A DNA stretch of 64,000 bases from Flavobacteriaceae bacterium (GCA_024640565.1 JAHEET010000002.1:124001-188000); one strand, 5' to 3'; positions 45,128-54,556 are shown, numbered from the stretch's first letter. The notes: generated by a model not told the origin, from the letters alone. Made by a program: numbers and translations.

Positions 45128-45167
45128 ATGCGGATGATTTCCTTAAAAGCAGTATTTTTATTCGTTC

Positions 45168-48100
45168 ATGATGGAAGGCTATCAAATAATAACAGAGAAA
45201 TTACAGCATTTTACTCGTAAATATTACAAAAGTGAATTGCTAAAAGGGACGATCTTGTTTTTCTCTTTAGGATGCATTTATTTTTTTATAACCCTATTTA
45301 TCGAATCTTTTTTGTGGTTGCAACCCCTTGCAAGAACCGCTCTTTTTTGGACATTTATTTTAGTAGAAGCCTATTTATTGGTGCAATTTATTTTAAAACC
45401 GACACTAAAATTGATTGGCCTACAAAAAGGAATTTCATTCCAAGAGTCTTCCAGGATTATTGGAAATCATTTTCCAGAAATTCAAGACAAACTGCTCAAT
45501 ATTTTACAACTGAAACAAGACCCGAATCCTTCGGATTTATTAGTGGCCAGCATCGCGCAAAAAGCCGCCGAAATTCAACCCATCCCCTTTATCAAAGCGG
45601 TTGATTTTACTAAAAACAAAAAGTATTTAAAGTATGCCATTGTTCCAATAGTTATAGGAGTTATTACCGTCTTTTCAGGAAGTACCAAAGCATTAACTCA
45701 AAGTTTTGACCGTGTTGTAAACCACAGAACCGCCTTTACACCTCCTGTACCCTTTGCATTTCACATTGCAAATGATTCTTTGAAAGCAATTCAAGGAAAC
45801 CCGTTTGCACTTCAGATACAAACAAAAGGAACGGTGCGTCCAGAGGAGGTTAAAATTGTGTATCAACAACAAGAATACCTGCTTCAAAAACAAAACGAAA
45901 CTACCTTTACACATACGTTTTCACAAGTAGAAACCCCGATTACTTTTTACCTAACAGCCAACGGAGTACAATCCTTAAATTACAATTTAGAAGTGGTAAA
46001 AACCCCTACGATCTTAAATGTGTTTATGGAGTTAAACTATCCAAATTACTTGGGGAGAAAAAATGAAACCATTCAAAATACAGGCAATCATATTTTACTA
46101 GAAGGCACCCAAGTGCAATGGAATGTAAAAGCAACAGCAACAGATACGCTTTCTTTTATTGCGGCAACCAAAAGAAATTTCTTTATCCCCATTTCAACAT
46201 CCGATTTTGTGTTTACAAAACAAATTGTCAAACCAATTTCTTATACAATTACCGCTTCTAACAATCCCTTAAAAGATTATGAGCAACTGCAGTTTTCCCT
46301 TGATGTTGTCAAAGATGAATTCCCTGCGATTCAAGTAGTCACCAACATTGATAGTATTTCACGGGGAATGGTTCAATTTGCGGGACAGATTTCAGACGAT
46401 TACGGTTTGCAAAAACTACAATTGGTCTGTTTTGAAAAAGAAAATCCAACAAATAAACAAACTTTGGATTTTTCAATTAACAACAAAAACATACAGTCCT
46501 TTTACTATCAATTTCCAGAAGGATGCAACCTGAAAACGGGTGTAAATTACGAGCTCTTTTTTCAGGTTTTTGACAATGATGGTTTTAATGGGAGTAAAAG
46601 AACCAAGTCAGAAACGTTTCAGTACCGACAAAAAACTGCAGTTGAAATAGAAGAAGAACTGCTGTTAGAACAAAAAAACACCCTTAATAATCTAGAAAAA
46701 AGTCTTTCGGAAAATCAAAAACAGCAGCAGGAGTTTGAAAAAATTCAGCAAGAAATTCAACGCAAGAAAAAAAGAGACTGGAACGATCAGAAAAAAATGC
46801 AATCTCTTATAAAGCGCCAACAAGAATATAAAAAAAGGATACAGCGTCAAACCGAAAAGCTGCAAGAAAACCTAAGCGAAAAAAAAGCACAAAGTGAAGG
46901 TCTCCAAGACAAAAAAGAAGATTTAAAAAATCGAATAGAAGAACTAAAGAAACAAGACAAACAGCAAAAACTTCTTGATGAAATTGCTAAAATTGCCGAG
47001 AAACTAAACAAAGAAGAACTACTTAAAAAAGCCAAAGAGCTGGCGCAGCAAAACAAACAGCAAGCGCGAAGTTTAGAAAGAACGTTAGAACTTGTAAAAC
47101 GCTTCTATGTAGAACAAAAAGCCATGCAACTGGCAAACAAATTAACGGCATTGTCCAAAGAACAAGAGAAACTTACTAAAAAAAATGACAGCACGCTAAC
47201 GAAACAAAAAGCCATTAAAACAACTTTTGAAGCCATCAACAAAGAGTTAGATACACTTTCAAAAGACAATAAAAAATTAAAAGAACCGTTGGCGCTTCCA
47301 GACACCGAAGACGAAAAAGAAGCGATAAAAGAGGCCCTTCAAAAATCCGAAGAAAAACTTTCAAAAAAAACACCTGCATCCGCACAGAAAAGCCAACAGA
47401 AAGCCGCTCAAAAAATGAAAGAAATGAGTGCCAAAATGCAACAGGCAATGATGAACATGGAATTGGATTCTTTGGAAGAAAACCTAGATGATTTGCGAAA
47501 GGTTTTAGAAAACTTAGTCACTTTTTCATTCAAACAAGAAGGGTTAATGCATCGGTTTGACGAAATCTCAACATCCCATCCCAGTTTTGGCGCTTCACTA
47601 AAAAAACAAAATGAGCTGAAAACTTATTTTGAACATATTGACGATAGTTTGTATGTATTGTCGATGCGACTTCCCAAAATTTCCACTAAAATTCAAGACG
47701 ATCTTTCCTCGGCGCACTATAATTTGGAACAAACCCTTGAAAATTTTAGTGAAAACAGGTTCTCAGACGGAGTTTCCAACCAGCGTTATGTGATGACTGC
47801 CACAAATAATTTAGCAGATTATTTAAGCAACATGCTCACGAACTTAAAGAAATCGATGTCCATGAAACTAGGCAAAGGCAAAGGAAAGGGATCTGAATTC
47901 CGTTTGCCCGACATCATCAAAAAACAAGGAGCACTTTCAAAAAAAATGAAAGAAGGTATGAAAAATGGCGCAAAACCTGGAGGAAAACAAGGGAAAGAAG
48001 GCGCCAATAACCCAGGAGAAAAAGGAATGCCCGGAGAAGAAGGAAAAAAGGGAAAAACAGGAAAAGCAGGAGGAAATGGCTCCAAAGGAAACAACGGTTC

Positions 48101-48554
48101 CTCGGAATCACAATCCGAAGACTTAGATGGCGCTTTGTATCAAATATTTAAAGAACAGCAGTTGCTTCGGCAGCAATTAGAAGAAGCTATTAAAGAAAGT
48201 GAAGGAATCGCACCCAATGGTAATCTCCCTGCCAAAAAAGTACTGAAAACCATGGAGCAATTAGAAAACGAAATCTTAGCAAAAGGATTTCATTCCCAGA
48301 CCCTCCAAAAAATGCAGCAATTAAACTATGAGTTGTTAAAATTAGACAAGGCAGCTTTAGCGCAGGGCAGAGAAAATAAAAGAAAATCGACCACCAATCG
48401 AGTCCTTACGAAATCTAACAAAAAGAAAGAATTGGAGTTTAAAAAGTTGTTTTACAATCAAACAGAGATTTTAAACAGACAATCCTTACCTTTGCAGCAG
48501 CATTTTGAAAAGAAGGTTCGTGAATATTTCTCACAACCAAAGCAAAAACAGTAA
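45168..48554 (+). CDS. large membrane-anchored coiled-coil protein, DUF4175 family
   Basis: A 1128-residue protein. It has two N-terminal membrane helices (about 24-44 and 54-74) and a third near residues 163-180, then an extracytoplasmic beta-rich region (200-490). A very long Lys/Glu/Gln-rich coiled coil follows (about 495-760), then a collagen-like Gly-rich low-complexity stretch (about 920-985, with short G-x-y runs such as GEKGMPGEEGKKGKTG), and a helical C-terminus. Bacteroidota homologues carry the DUF4175 label and have no assigned function. The start ATGATG is ambiguous by one codon. ybeY follows after 86 bases. Confidence 0.85.
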   Translation: MMEGYQIITEKLQHFTRKYYKSELLKGTILFFSLGCIYFFITLFIESFLWLQPLARTALFWTFILVEAYLLVQFILKPTLKLIGLQKGISFQESSRIIGNHFPEIQDKLLNILQLKQDPNPSDLLVASIAQKAAEIQPIPFIKAVDFTKNKKYLKYAIVPIVIGVITVFSGSTKALTQSFDRVVNHRTAFTPPVPFAFHIANDSLKAIQGNPFALQIQTKGTVRPEEVKIVYQQQEYLLQKQNETTFTHTFSQVETPITFYLTANGVQSLNYNLEVVKTPTILNVFMELNYPNYLGRKNETIQNTGNHILLEGTQVQWNVKATATDTLSFIAATKRNFFIPISTSDFVFTKQIVKPISYTITASNNPLKDYEQLQFSLDVVKDEFPAIQVVTNIDSISRGMVQFAGQISDDYGLQKLQLVCFEKENPTNKQTLDFSINNKNIQSFYYQFPEGCNLKTGVNYELFFQVFDNDGFNGSKRTKSETFQYRQKTAVEIEEELLLEQKNTLNNLEKSLSENQKQQQEFEKIQQEIQRKKKRDWNDQKKMQSLIKRQQEYKKRIQRQTEKLQENLSEKKAQSEGLQDKKEDLKNRIEELKKQDKQQKLLDEIAKIAEKLNKEELLKKAKELAQQNKQQARSLERTLELVKRFYVEQKAMQLANKLTALSKEQEKLTKKNDSTLTKQKAIKTTFEAINKELDTLSKDNKKLKEPLALPDTEDEKEAIKEALQKSEEKLSKKTPASAQKSQQKAAQKMKEMSAKMQQAMMNMELDSLEENLDDLRKVLENLVTFSFKQEGLMHRFDEISTSHPSFGASLKKQNELKTYFEHIDDSLYVLSMRLPKISTKIQDDLSSAHYNLEQTLENFSENRFSDGVSNQRYVMTATNNLADYLSNMLTNLKKSMSMKLGKGKGKGSEFRLPDIIKKQGALSKKMKEGMKNGAKPGGKQGKEGANNPGEKGMPGEEGKKGKTGKAGGNGSKGNNGSSESQSEDLDGALYQIFKEQQLLRQQLEEAIKESEGIAPNGNLPAKKVLKTMEQLENEILAKGFHSQTLQKMQQLNYELLKLDKAALAQGRENKRKSTTNRVLTKSNKKKELEFKKLFYNQTEILNRQSLPLQQHFEKKVREYFSQPKQKQ

Positions 48555-48640
48555 CGTGAATGCAAGCTGTTTTTCAAGCAATATTTCTTTTACGGTGTTT
48601 AAGAATAAGTGAAGTTTTTTAAAACAAACAAAGATATCTG

Positions 48641-49054
48641 ATGATTACGTTTAATTACGAAACTCCTTTTGTATTGGAAGTAGAGGCAACCTATGAAAAA
48701 TGGGTTGAAACCGTTATTTTGAATTACGGCTTTACCGTTGGAGAAATCAATTATATTTTTTGTGATGACGTATATTTGCACAAATTAAATGTTGAATTTT
48801 TACAACATGATACACTTACAGATGTAATTAGTTTTGACAATACGATCGGAAAAATAATCAACGGTGATATTTATATTTCCATTGAAAGAGTTGCCGAGAA
48901 CGCCAAAGATTATAAGGTGTCTTTTCTGGAAGAATTGCACCGAGTTATGATTCATGGAGTGCTGCATTATCTTGGTTTTAAAGACAAAGATCCTGCAGAT
49001 AAAAAAGCAATGACCCTTGAAGAAGATAAGGTAATTTCTTTTTTAAAATTTTGA
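48641..49054 (+). CDS. ybeY: endoribonuclease YbeY (rRNA maturation factor)
   Basis: A 137-residue metal-dependent RNase for 16S rRNA 3'-end maturation and ribosome quality control. The conserved region is LHRVMIHGVLHYLGFKDKD. The two first zinc-binding His are present in HGVLH; the third ligand position, His in E. coli (HGxLHLxGYDH), is Asp/Lys here, as is usual in Bacteroidota. The fold segment TDVISFDNTIG is intact. Located 42 bases before mnmG, an arrangement seen in related genomes. Confidence 0.93.
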   Translation: MITFNYETPFVLEVEATYEKWVETVILNYGFTVGEINYIFCDDVYLHKLNVEFLQHDTLTDVISFDNTIGKIINGDIYISIERVAENAKDYKVSFLEELHRVMIHGVLHYLGFKDKDPADKKAMTLEEDKVISFLKF

Positions 49055-49075
49055 TTATCAAGTGTTTAAATAATT

Positions 49076-49091
49076 AGTTCCACGTGAAACA
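49076..49091. other. parS-like ParB-binding site upstream of mnmG
   Basis: AGTTCCACGTGAAACA differs from the bacterial chromosomal parS consensus TGTTCCACGTGAAACA only at the first base (15 of 16). It lies in the 42-base gap between ybeY and mnmG. ParB-parS loads condensin and segregates origins, and parS sites normally cluster near oriC. Confidence 0.75.
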
Positions 49092-49096
49092 ATAAA

Positions 49097-50974
49097 ATGA
49101 GTTTATTTTCAACAGTTTTTGATGTTATTGTCGTTGGTGGTGGCCACGCAGGGAGTGAAGCGGCAGCAGCAAGTGCCAACATGGGTGCGTATACTCTGCT
49201 TATCACGATGAATTTGCAGAACATTGCACAAATGAGTTGCAACCCCGCAATGGGAGGAATCGCTAAAGGACAAATTGTTCGAGAGATTGATGCGCTAGGA
49301 GGTTACAGCGCCGTTGTAACCGACAAGACCGCAATTCAGTTTAAGATGCTAAACAAATCAAAAGGACCCGCAATGTGGAGCCCAAGAGCTCAGTCAGATC
49401 GAATGCAGTTTGCGGAGTGTTGGAGGACGATGTTGGAACAAACACCAAATTTAGATTTCTATCAAGATTCTGTTAATGGTTTGTTGTTCGACGGAGATAC
49501 CATTATTGGCGTAAAAACCGCTTTGGGTCTTGAAATCAAAGCCAAAACAGTTGTGATTACCGCAGGCACTTTTTTAAATGGGTTGATTCATATTGGAGAA
49601 AAAACATTCGGAGGAGGAAGAGCAGGTGAAGGAGCCTCTACAGGGATCACGGAAGACTTAATTGCCAAAGGTTTTGAGTCGGGAAGAATGAAAACAGGAA
49701 CCCCTCCCAGAGTGGACAGTCGTTCTTTAGATTTTTCCAAAATGGTTGAACAGCCCGGCGATGAAAACCCCGAAAAATTCTCGTATTTACCAGCGACAAA
49801 ACCGCTAGTAAAACAACGTTCCTGTTACTTAACTTATACCAACGCAAAAGTACACGATCTGCTTCGTGAAGGTTTTGACCGTTCACCAATGTTTAATGGT
49901 CGAATTCAATCTACAGGCCCAAGATATTGTCCTTCTGTAGAAGACAAAGTTGATCGTTTTGCCACCAAGGAACGTCACCAGGTTTTTGTAGAACCCGAAG
50001 GCTGGACTACGGTCGAAATTTATGTTAATGGATTTTCCACTTCTTTACCTGAAGACATCCAAGACAAAGCAATCCGTGCCATTGCTGGTTTTGAGAACGT
50101 AAAATTTTTAAGATATGGCTATGCCATTGAGTACGATTACTTTCCACCCACTCAATTGACCCATTCCTTGGAAACCAAATTAGTGAAGAACTTGTTTTTT
50201 GCGGGCCAAATTAATGGGACTACTGGATATGAAGAAGCCGCTGCACAGGGATTAATGGCCGGCGTGAATGCTGCGCTTAAAGTACAAAATAAAAAGCCTT
50301 TTATTTTAAAAAGGAATGAGGCATATATAGGGGTTTTAATAGACGACTTAATTACAAAAGGGACCGAAGAACCGTATCGCATGTTTACTTCACGTGCCGA
50401 ATATAGAACCCTCCTGCGTCAAGATAATGCCGATTTGAGACTTACGCCAATTGGGCATGCATTGGGTTTGGCTTCTCAAGAGCGCCTGGACCTAGTCGTT
50501 CAAAAAAGAGAAAAAACAGCCTTACTTATTCAGTTTTTGGAAGCTACAAGTGTTAAGGAGGCAGAGGTAAACCCACTGTTAGAAGCAAAAGGATTGGCTC
50601 TTGTGAGACAGTCTATGAAACTTTTTAAAATTGCGGCAAGACCGCAATTGGCTTTTAAAGATTTTATGGTGATCGATAAATTACGTGCTTTTGTTTCCGA
50701 TCATAATATAGGTCCTGATGTGATAGAGCAGGTTGAGATTCATTTAAAATATGCAGGCTATATTGAGAAAGAAAAGCACAATGCAGACAAATTAAACCGC
50801 TTAGAAAATGTAATGATTCCTTCTACATTTGATTATCAAAAAGTACAATCTATTTCTTTTGAAGCACGAGAGAAGTTGTCAAAAATACAACCCACTTCCA
50901 TCTCACAAGCAAGTAGAATTAGTGGCGTTTCACCAAGTGACATCTCTGTTTTGTTGGTGTATATGGGTAGATAA
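49097..50974 (+). CDS. mnmG: tRNA uridine-5-carboxymethylaminomethyl modification enzyme MnmG (GidA)
   Basis: A 625-residue FAD enzyme that with MnmE forms the cmnm5 modification of wobble U34 in tRNAs. The FAD motif is VVGGGHAGSEAA (13-24), and the segments FKMLNKSKGPAMWSPRAQ, TGTFLNGLIH-type loop and GYEEAAAQGLMAGVNAA are typical. The C-terminal helical domain for MnmE contact is present. It is flanked on both sides by parS-like sites; mnmG/gidA is near the origin in many bacteria. Confidence 0.97.
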   Translation: MSLFSTVFDVIVVGGGHAGSEAAAASANMGAYTLLITMNLQNIAQMSCNPAMGGIAKGQIVREIDALGGYSAVVTDKTAIQFKMLNKSKGPAMWSPRAQSDRMQFAECWRTMLEQTPNLDFYQDSVNGLLFDGDTIIGVKTALGLEIKAKTVVITAGTFLNGLIHIGEKTFGGGRAGEGASTGITEDLIAKGFESGRMKTGTPPRVDSRSLDFSKMVEQPGDENPEKFSYLPATKPLVKQRSCYLTYTNAKVHDLLREGFDRSPMFNGRIQSTGPRYCPSVEDKVDRFATKERHQVFVEPEGWTTVEIYVNGFSTSLPEDIQDKAIRAIAGFENVKFLRYGYAIEYDYFPPTQLTHSLETKLVKNLFFAGQINGTTGYEEAAAQGLMAGVNAALKVQNKKPFILKRNEAYIGVLIDDLITKGTEEPYRMFTSRAEYRTLLRQDNADLRLTPIGHALGLASQERLDLVVQKREKTALLIQFLEATSVKEAEVNPLLEAKGLALVRQSMKLFKIAARPQLAFKDFMVIDKLRAFVSDHNIGPDVIEQVEIHLKYAGYIEKEKHNADKLNRLENVMIPSTFDYQKVQSISFEAREKLSKIQPTSISQASRISGVSPSDISVLLVYMGR

Positions 50975-50992
50975 ATAAAAAAAAAAGGAGGA

Positions 50993-51008
50993 TGTTCCAC
51001 GAGGAACA
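50993..51008. other. parS-like ParB-binding site downstream of mnmG
   Basis: TGTTCCACGAGGAACA is a palindrome except for its centre and matches the symmetric parS form TGTTCCACGTGGAACA in 15 of 16 bases. It lies between the mnmG stop and the next start, 18 bases after the former. The wider inverted repeat GATGTTCC-ACGA-GGAACATC spans 50991-51010. A weak terminator is an alternative, but no T-run follows. Confidence 0.65.
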
Positions 51009-51028
51009 TCTAAGCTAATTTTAAGATT

Positions 51029-51886
51029 ATGTCGCAAGAAAGTCGTTTTCAAAAAAACACAACCCCCTTTTTAAACTGTATAGATCATTCCGTTTCAGGA
51101 GAGGTTTATCAACTAATGAAAAACCAAGAATTTGATTTTTTGGTTACGACGCCCGTTCCTTCCAATTTAGAAAAATATTACCAAAGCGATGCTTATATTT
51201 CACACACCGATGCTAAAAAATCTCTTTTCGAAAAGGCATATCAAATTGTCAAAAAATATACCTTAAAAAAGAAAGTAATGCTGTTGGATTCTTTCGCAAC
51301 AGCGGAGAAAACCGTATTAGATGCAGGAGCAGGAACCGGCGATTTTCTTCAAGTCTGTAAAAAAAATCACTGGAACGTTTTTGGAATAGAGCCTAGTGAA
51401 AAGGCCCGCGAAATTGCAAAAAGCAAAAATGTTTTGTTAGAAAAAGACCTCTCTTTTTTCAAAGAACAAAAGTTTGATGTTATCACACTTTGGCATGTTT
51501 TAGAGCACGTAGAAAATTTAGAATCCTTCATACAAAGTCTCAAAGAACACTTAAAAGAGAATGGCAGGCTTGTAATTGCAGTTCCAAATTATAAAAGTTT
51601 TGATGCAAAATATTATGGTGCTTTTTGGGCCGCTTTTGATGTTCCCAGACATTTGTGGCATTTCTCCCAAACAAGCATTCAGCAATTATTTTCAAAAGTT
51701 TCTTTGAATGTTATTCGAGTGCTTCCAATGAAATTTGATGCCTTTTATGTTTCTCTTTTGAGCGAAAAATATAAAAACGGAAAAATGAATATTTTCAAGT
51801 CATTTTGGATCGGATTTCAATCCAATAGGAAAGCAAAAAAAACTTCTGAGTATTCTTCACTAATTTATATACTTAAAAACAACTAA
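51029..51886 (+). CDS. class I SAM-dependent methyltransferase
   Basis: A 285-residue methyltransferase. Motif I is VLDAGAGTGDFLQV near residues 92-105, with VFGIEPSEKAREIA after it and the later FDVITLWHVLEHVE motif. The N-terminal segment (EFDFLVTTPVPSNLEKYYQS) matches flavobacterial proteins of the Methyltransf_23 type. Substrate unknown; no context clue beyond following mnmG. It ends at a strong bidirectional terminator. Confidence 0.88.
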   Translation: MSQESRFQKNTTPFLNCIDHSVSGEVYQLMKNQEFDFLVTTPVPSNLEKYYQSDAYISHTDAKKSLFEKAYQIVKKYTLKKKVMLLDSFATAEKTVLDAGAGTGDFLQVCKKNHWNVFGIEPSEKAREIAKSKNVLLEKDLSFFKEQKFDVITLWHVLEHVENLESFIQSLKEHLKENGRLVIAVPNYKSFDAKYYGAFWAAFDVPRHLWHFSQTSIQQLFSKVSLNVIRVLPMKFDAFYVSLLSEKYKNGKMNIFKSFWIGFQSNRKAKKTSEYSSLIYILKNN

Positions 51887-51952
51887 AATTGAATTCAATA
51901 GCCTTTTAAGCCTATTTGACGCTTACTGCATAGACAACAATATAAATAAAGG

Positions 51953-51992
51953 AAAAACACCCTTAAAACGAATGTTTTGAGGGTGTTTTTTA
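51953..51992. terminator. bidirectional terminator after methyltransferase and DoxX genes
   Basis: A 17-bp stem with one G-T pair, AAAAACACCCTTAAAAC (51953-51969) with GTTTTGAGGGTGTTTTT (51974-51990), has a GAAT loop and A/T runs on both flanks. It lies between convergent genes. Confidence 0.88.
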
Positions 51993-52029
51993 ATAAATAT
52001 AATTGATGAATATTTTTTTATAATAATAT

Positions 52030-52428
52030 TTACTTATTCAACAAATACAGTCCAAAGAGGCAGATGATAAAGTAGACTGCTAAGGTCATCGCTCCAGCAT
52101 AATCTTTTGCAAGGCGTTGTCCAATTAAAAGAAAGAGTAAGCTTACAGCAGAAAGTGCCACACCCAAAAGTGCCATTTCTTTGATTTCGGAAGTGTAGAG
52201 TTGATAAACACCTACAAGCATACAAATACTCGCTGCCATTTCTACAATTAAAACAATCGCGAGTAAAAGAGGTACCGCATTTTTTAAAGGAGAATTTTTA
52301 AAATGTCCCTTTATAAAAGTCAGGTTGCCATTCCAATCTGTTAGTTTGTCAATTCCGGATTGTAGGAACGTGACAATTAAAAAAAGAAGTGTTAATACTT
52401 CTGTTGAATAATTTGAAAAGATTTTCAT
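52030..52428 (-). CDS. DoxX family membrane protein
   Basis: A 132-residue protein with four hydrophobic helices (about 10-28, 46-70, 82-100 and 108-128). The N-terminal pattern FLQSGIDKLTDW matches the DoxX/quinol-oxidase-subunit-like fold common in Bacteroidota. Function is uncharacterised for such short members. Encoded 12 bases after the TM2 protein on the minus strand. Confidence 0.8.
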   Translation of the reverse strand: MKIFSNYSTEVLTLLFLIVTFLQSGIDKLTDWNGNLTFIKGHFKNSPLKNAVPLLLAIVLIVEMAASICMLVGVYQLYTSEIKEMALLGVALSAVSLLFLLIGQRLAKDYAGAMTLAVYFIICLFGLYLLNK

Positions 52429-52440
52429 AGATCGTAATTT

Positions 52441-52722
52441 TTAAAACCAAGCTGTTTTTTTTAGTTGGTAGGTGTGAATAAATGCTTCATCCGATTTCGA
52501 GAGGTAAACAATTCCTTCGATCAAGCTTATGATACTTGTTATAAATACGCCAATTCCACAGGTAAAAAGACTCACTCCAAGAAGGACCAAACCTTGAGTG
52601 GTGTATCCCAAAACAAATTTATGGATGCCCAAAGGACCGATTACAATCGCTAAGACACCCGCCAAAATTCGTTTACTTTCTTGGCTGTGAATTGTATTCC
52701 CATTTTTATCAATTATTTCCAT
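52441..52722 (-). CDS. TM2 domain-containing membrane protein
   Basis: A 93-residue protein with two membrane helices joined by a short charged turn (RILAGVLAIVIGPLGIHKFVLG, then LFTCGIGVFITSIISLIEGI), the TM2 pattern. The first helix contains the typical G-x-x-G-x-H-x-F-Y/V-L-G motif. Role unknown. It lies between DoxX and glyoxalase-type genes, with a run of small metabolic genes all on the minus strand. Confidence 0.87.
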   Translation of the reverse strand: MEIIDKNGNTIHSQESKRILAGVLAIVIGPLGIHKFVLGYTTQGLVLLGVSLFTCGIGVFITSIISLIEGIVYLSKSDEAFIHTYQLKKTAWF

Positions 52723-52742
52723 TGCGATTAATTTTTATAAAT

Positions 52743-53129
52743 TTACAAAAAAGCACTGTCAACAGGCTCCCAAAGTTCAATTTTATTTCCCTCATTGTCT
52801 AGGATCCAAGCGAATTTCCCATAATCAAATTCTTGCATTTCTCCTACAATTGTTACACCTTCCGCTTTTAAAACAGCAAGCAATTCTACCAGGTCTTCCA
52901 CCCGATAGTTAAACATATAGTCTTTGGTAGAGGGTTCAAAGTAATCGGTCTTTTTTGCAAATGGACTCCATTGTGTCGAAGCGTCTTTTCCTTTCTTGTT
53001 TTTCCACCAAAACGTTGCGCCATATTCATCCATATTAAAACCAAGATGTTTTCGATACCATTCTTTGGTTGCTTTTGGGTCTTCACTTTTAAAGAACAAC
53101 CCCCCAATTCCTGTTACTCTTTTTTTCAT
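52743..53129 (-). CDS. VOC family protein (glyoxalase/bleomycin-resistance fold)
   Basis: A 128-residue protein of one VOC module pair. It begins GIGGLFFKSEDPKATKEWYRKHLGF and ends with NKIELWEP, the conserved metal-site Glu segment. The substrate is not evident; homologues include dioxygenase- and resistance-like proteins. It ends 1 base from the stop region of the next gene on the same strand. Confidence 0.87.
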   Translation of the reverse strand: MKKRVTGIGGLFFKSEDPKATKEWYRKHLGFNMDEYGATFWWKNKKGKDASTQWSPFAKKTDYFEPSTKDYMFNYRVEDLVELLAVLKAEGVTIVGEMQEFDYGKFAWILDNEGNKIELWEPVDSAFL

Positions 53130-53130
53130 A

Positions 53131-53589
53131 TTATTTATTCTTTATGGCTGATTCGTAGGTGTTTATCCATTCTTTTACCGTCATTTTTTGACACAACTCA
53201 CCAATTAAATTATAAGGAATGTCGTCCATTTTTTTAAAACGAACACAACTTTTCCCCATATCTAACTTTCTTTTTGCATGCTTTGGGTATTCGCCCACAA
53301 ACCATTCAAATAATTCTTTTTTTGCATAGATTCCTGAATGATAAATTGCTACAAAGTTTTTTTGTGAAGCAATATTCATAAATGGTAGTGGCGTTTTTGG
53401 GTTGCAATGATATCCATCGGGATAGGTGCTATGAGGAACCACATATCCAATCATGTTGTAATTGATACTCTCTTGAAATCCTTTCGGTAAATTTTTTTGG
53501 ATAATGGCACGTAATTTTTTAATGACTATTTTCCGATCCTCAGGAAGTTGCTCAATATATGCTTCTGGGGAAGCTGCTTCGTACTTCAT
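53131..53589 (-). CDS. DUF1801 domain-containing protein
   Basis: A protein of about 152 residues matching the DUF1801 (YdhG-like) family, read from KYEAASPEAYIEQLPEDRK to the C-terminal KKMDDIPYNLIGELC. I place the start at 53589 because the first 37 codons of the longer frame overlap the end of the dehydrogenase gene and do not fit the family. The biochemical role of this family is uncharacterised. Confidence 0.8.
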   Translation of the reverse strand: MKYEAASPEAYIEQLPEDRKIVIKKLRAIIQKNLPKGFQESINYNMIGYVVPHSTYPDGYHCNPKTPLPFMNIASQKNFVAIYHSGIYAKKELFEWFVGEYPKHAKRKLDMGKSCVRFKKMDDIPYNLIGELCQKMTVKEWINTYESAIKNK

Positions 53590-53620
53590 CGCTTTTTTGT
53601 TTTTGCTTTGAAGTATAAAG

Positions 53621-54556
53621 TTACTTAAATTTTTCTTTAATCTTGGCAACAATTGTTTGCGCCAATTTTTTGTTGCTTTCCAAAGTCCAGCCTGCAACAT
53701 GAGGGGTTAGTAGAACATTATTTGCATTGATCAAATATTGGAATGCTTCGGGGACTTGTTCTAAAAACAGTTGTTCAAAGGATGATTTTTCATACTCCAA
53801 AACGTCTAATGCGGCACCGAGTATTTTTCCAGACTTTAAATTTTTCACTAGGTCTTTTGTAACAACAGCAGATCCGCGTGCCGTATTTACAAGCCAGAAA
53901 TTTTTTTGCATCTGTGATATAAAAGAGCCATTTATCATTTCTTTTGTAAGTGCTGTTTGGGGGGTGTGCAAACTTAAAACGTCGCTTCTTTTTTGGAGTT
54001 CTTGCAATGATACTTGCCGGCAATTTTCATCTCCAACATTTTCCTTGATGTCATAACAAAGGACATCAACATCAAAGCCGCGAAGTTTTTTTGCGAATGA
54101 CTTCCCCATGTTTCCGTACCCAATGAGCCCAACGGTTTTTCCATCCAATTCAACACCCCGATTTTTTTCGCGCAGCCACTTTCCGGTTTTCACTTCATGA
54201 TTGGCTTCGTGAAATTTGTTAAAAAGGGTTAATAACATCCCTAAAGCATGTTCACCAACGGCATTTCTATTTCCTTCTGGAGCGGCAATAAGTGCAATCC
54301 CTTTTTTTGCAGCAGCTTCACAGTCGATATTTTCCAAACCAGCTCCTACCCTTCCAATAAATTTTAAGCGCGTTGTTTTTTCCAGAAAAAAGGCATCTAT
54401 TTTAAACCGACTTCGGATAATAATTCCGTCATACAGATGAATTTTAGCCATCACTTCCTCTTTTGAAGCGCTGTAATCTTCATCGTTCTCAAATCCCAAA
54501 GCATCTAATTGATTGCAAAGCAAGGGATGATTTTTATCGAGATGTAGAATTTTCAA
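53621..54556 (-). CDS. NAD-dependent D-2-hydroxyacid dehydrogenase
   Basis: A 311-residue dehydrogenase of the SerA/LdhA/GyaR group. The NAD motif is VGLIGYGNMGKSF, the catalytic Arg lies in NTARGSAV, and the catalytic His in LLTPHVAG. It lacks the C-terminal ACT domain of long SerA proteins. It could be phosphoglycerate, lactate or hydroxypyruvate dehydrogenase; sequence alone does not decide. It lies 11 bases after panB on the same strand. Confidence 0.88.
   Translation of the reverse strand: MKILHLDKNHPLLCNQLDALGFENDEDYSASKEEVMAKIHLYDGIIIRSRFKIDAFFLEKTTRLKFIGRVGAGLENIDCEAAAKKGIALIAAPEGNRNAVGEHALGMLLTLFNKFHEANHEVKTGKWLREKNRGVELDGKTVGLIGYGNMGKSFAKKLRGFDVDVLCYDIKENVGDENCRQVSLQELQKRSDVLSLHTPQTALTKEMINGSFISQMQKNFWLVNTARGSAVVTKDLVKNLKSGKILGAALDVLEYEKSSFEQLFLEQVPEAFQYLINANNVLLTPHVAGWTLESNKKLAQTIVAKIKEKFK

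Noticed and set aside
47819..48111. Antisense open frames rich in Pro and Phe opposite the DUF4175 gene
   Set aside because: They mirror the Lys/Gly-rich low-complexity coding strand and lack any domain.
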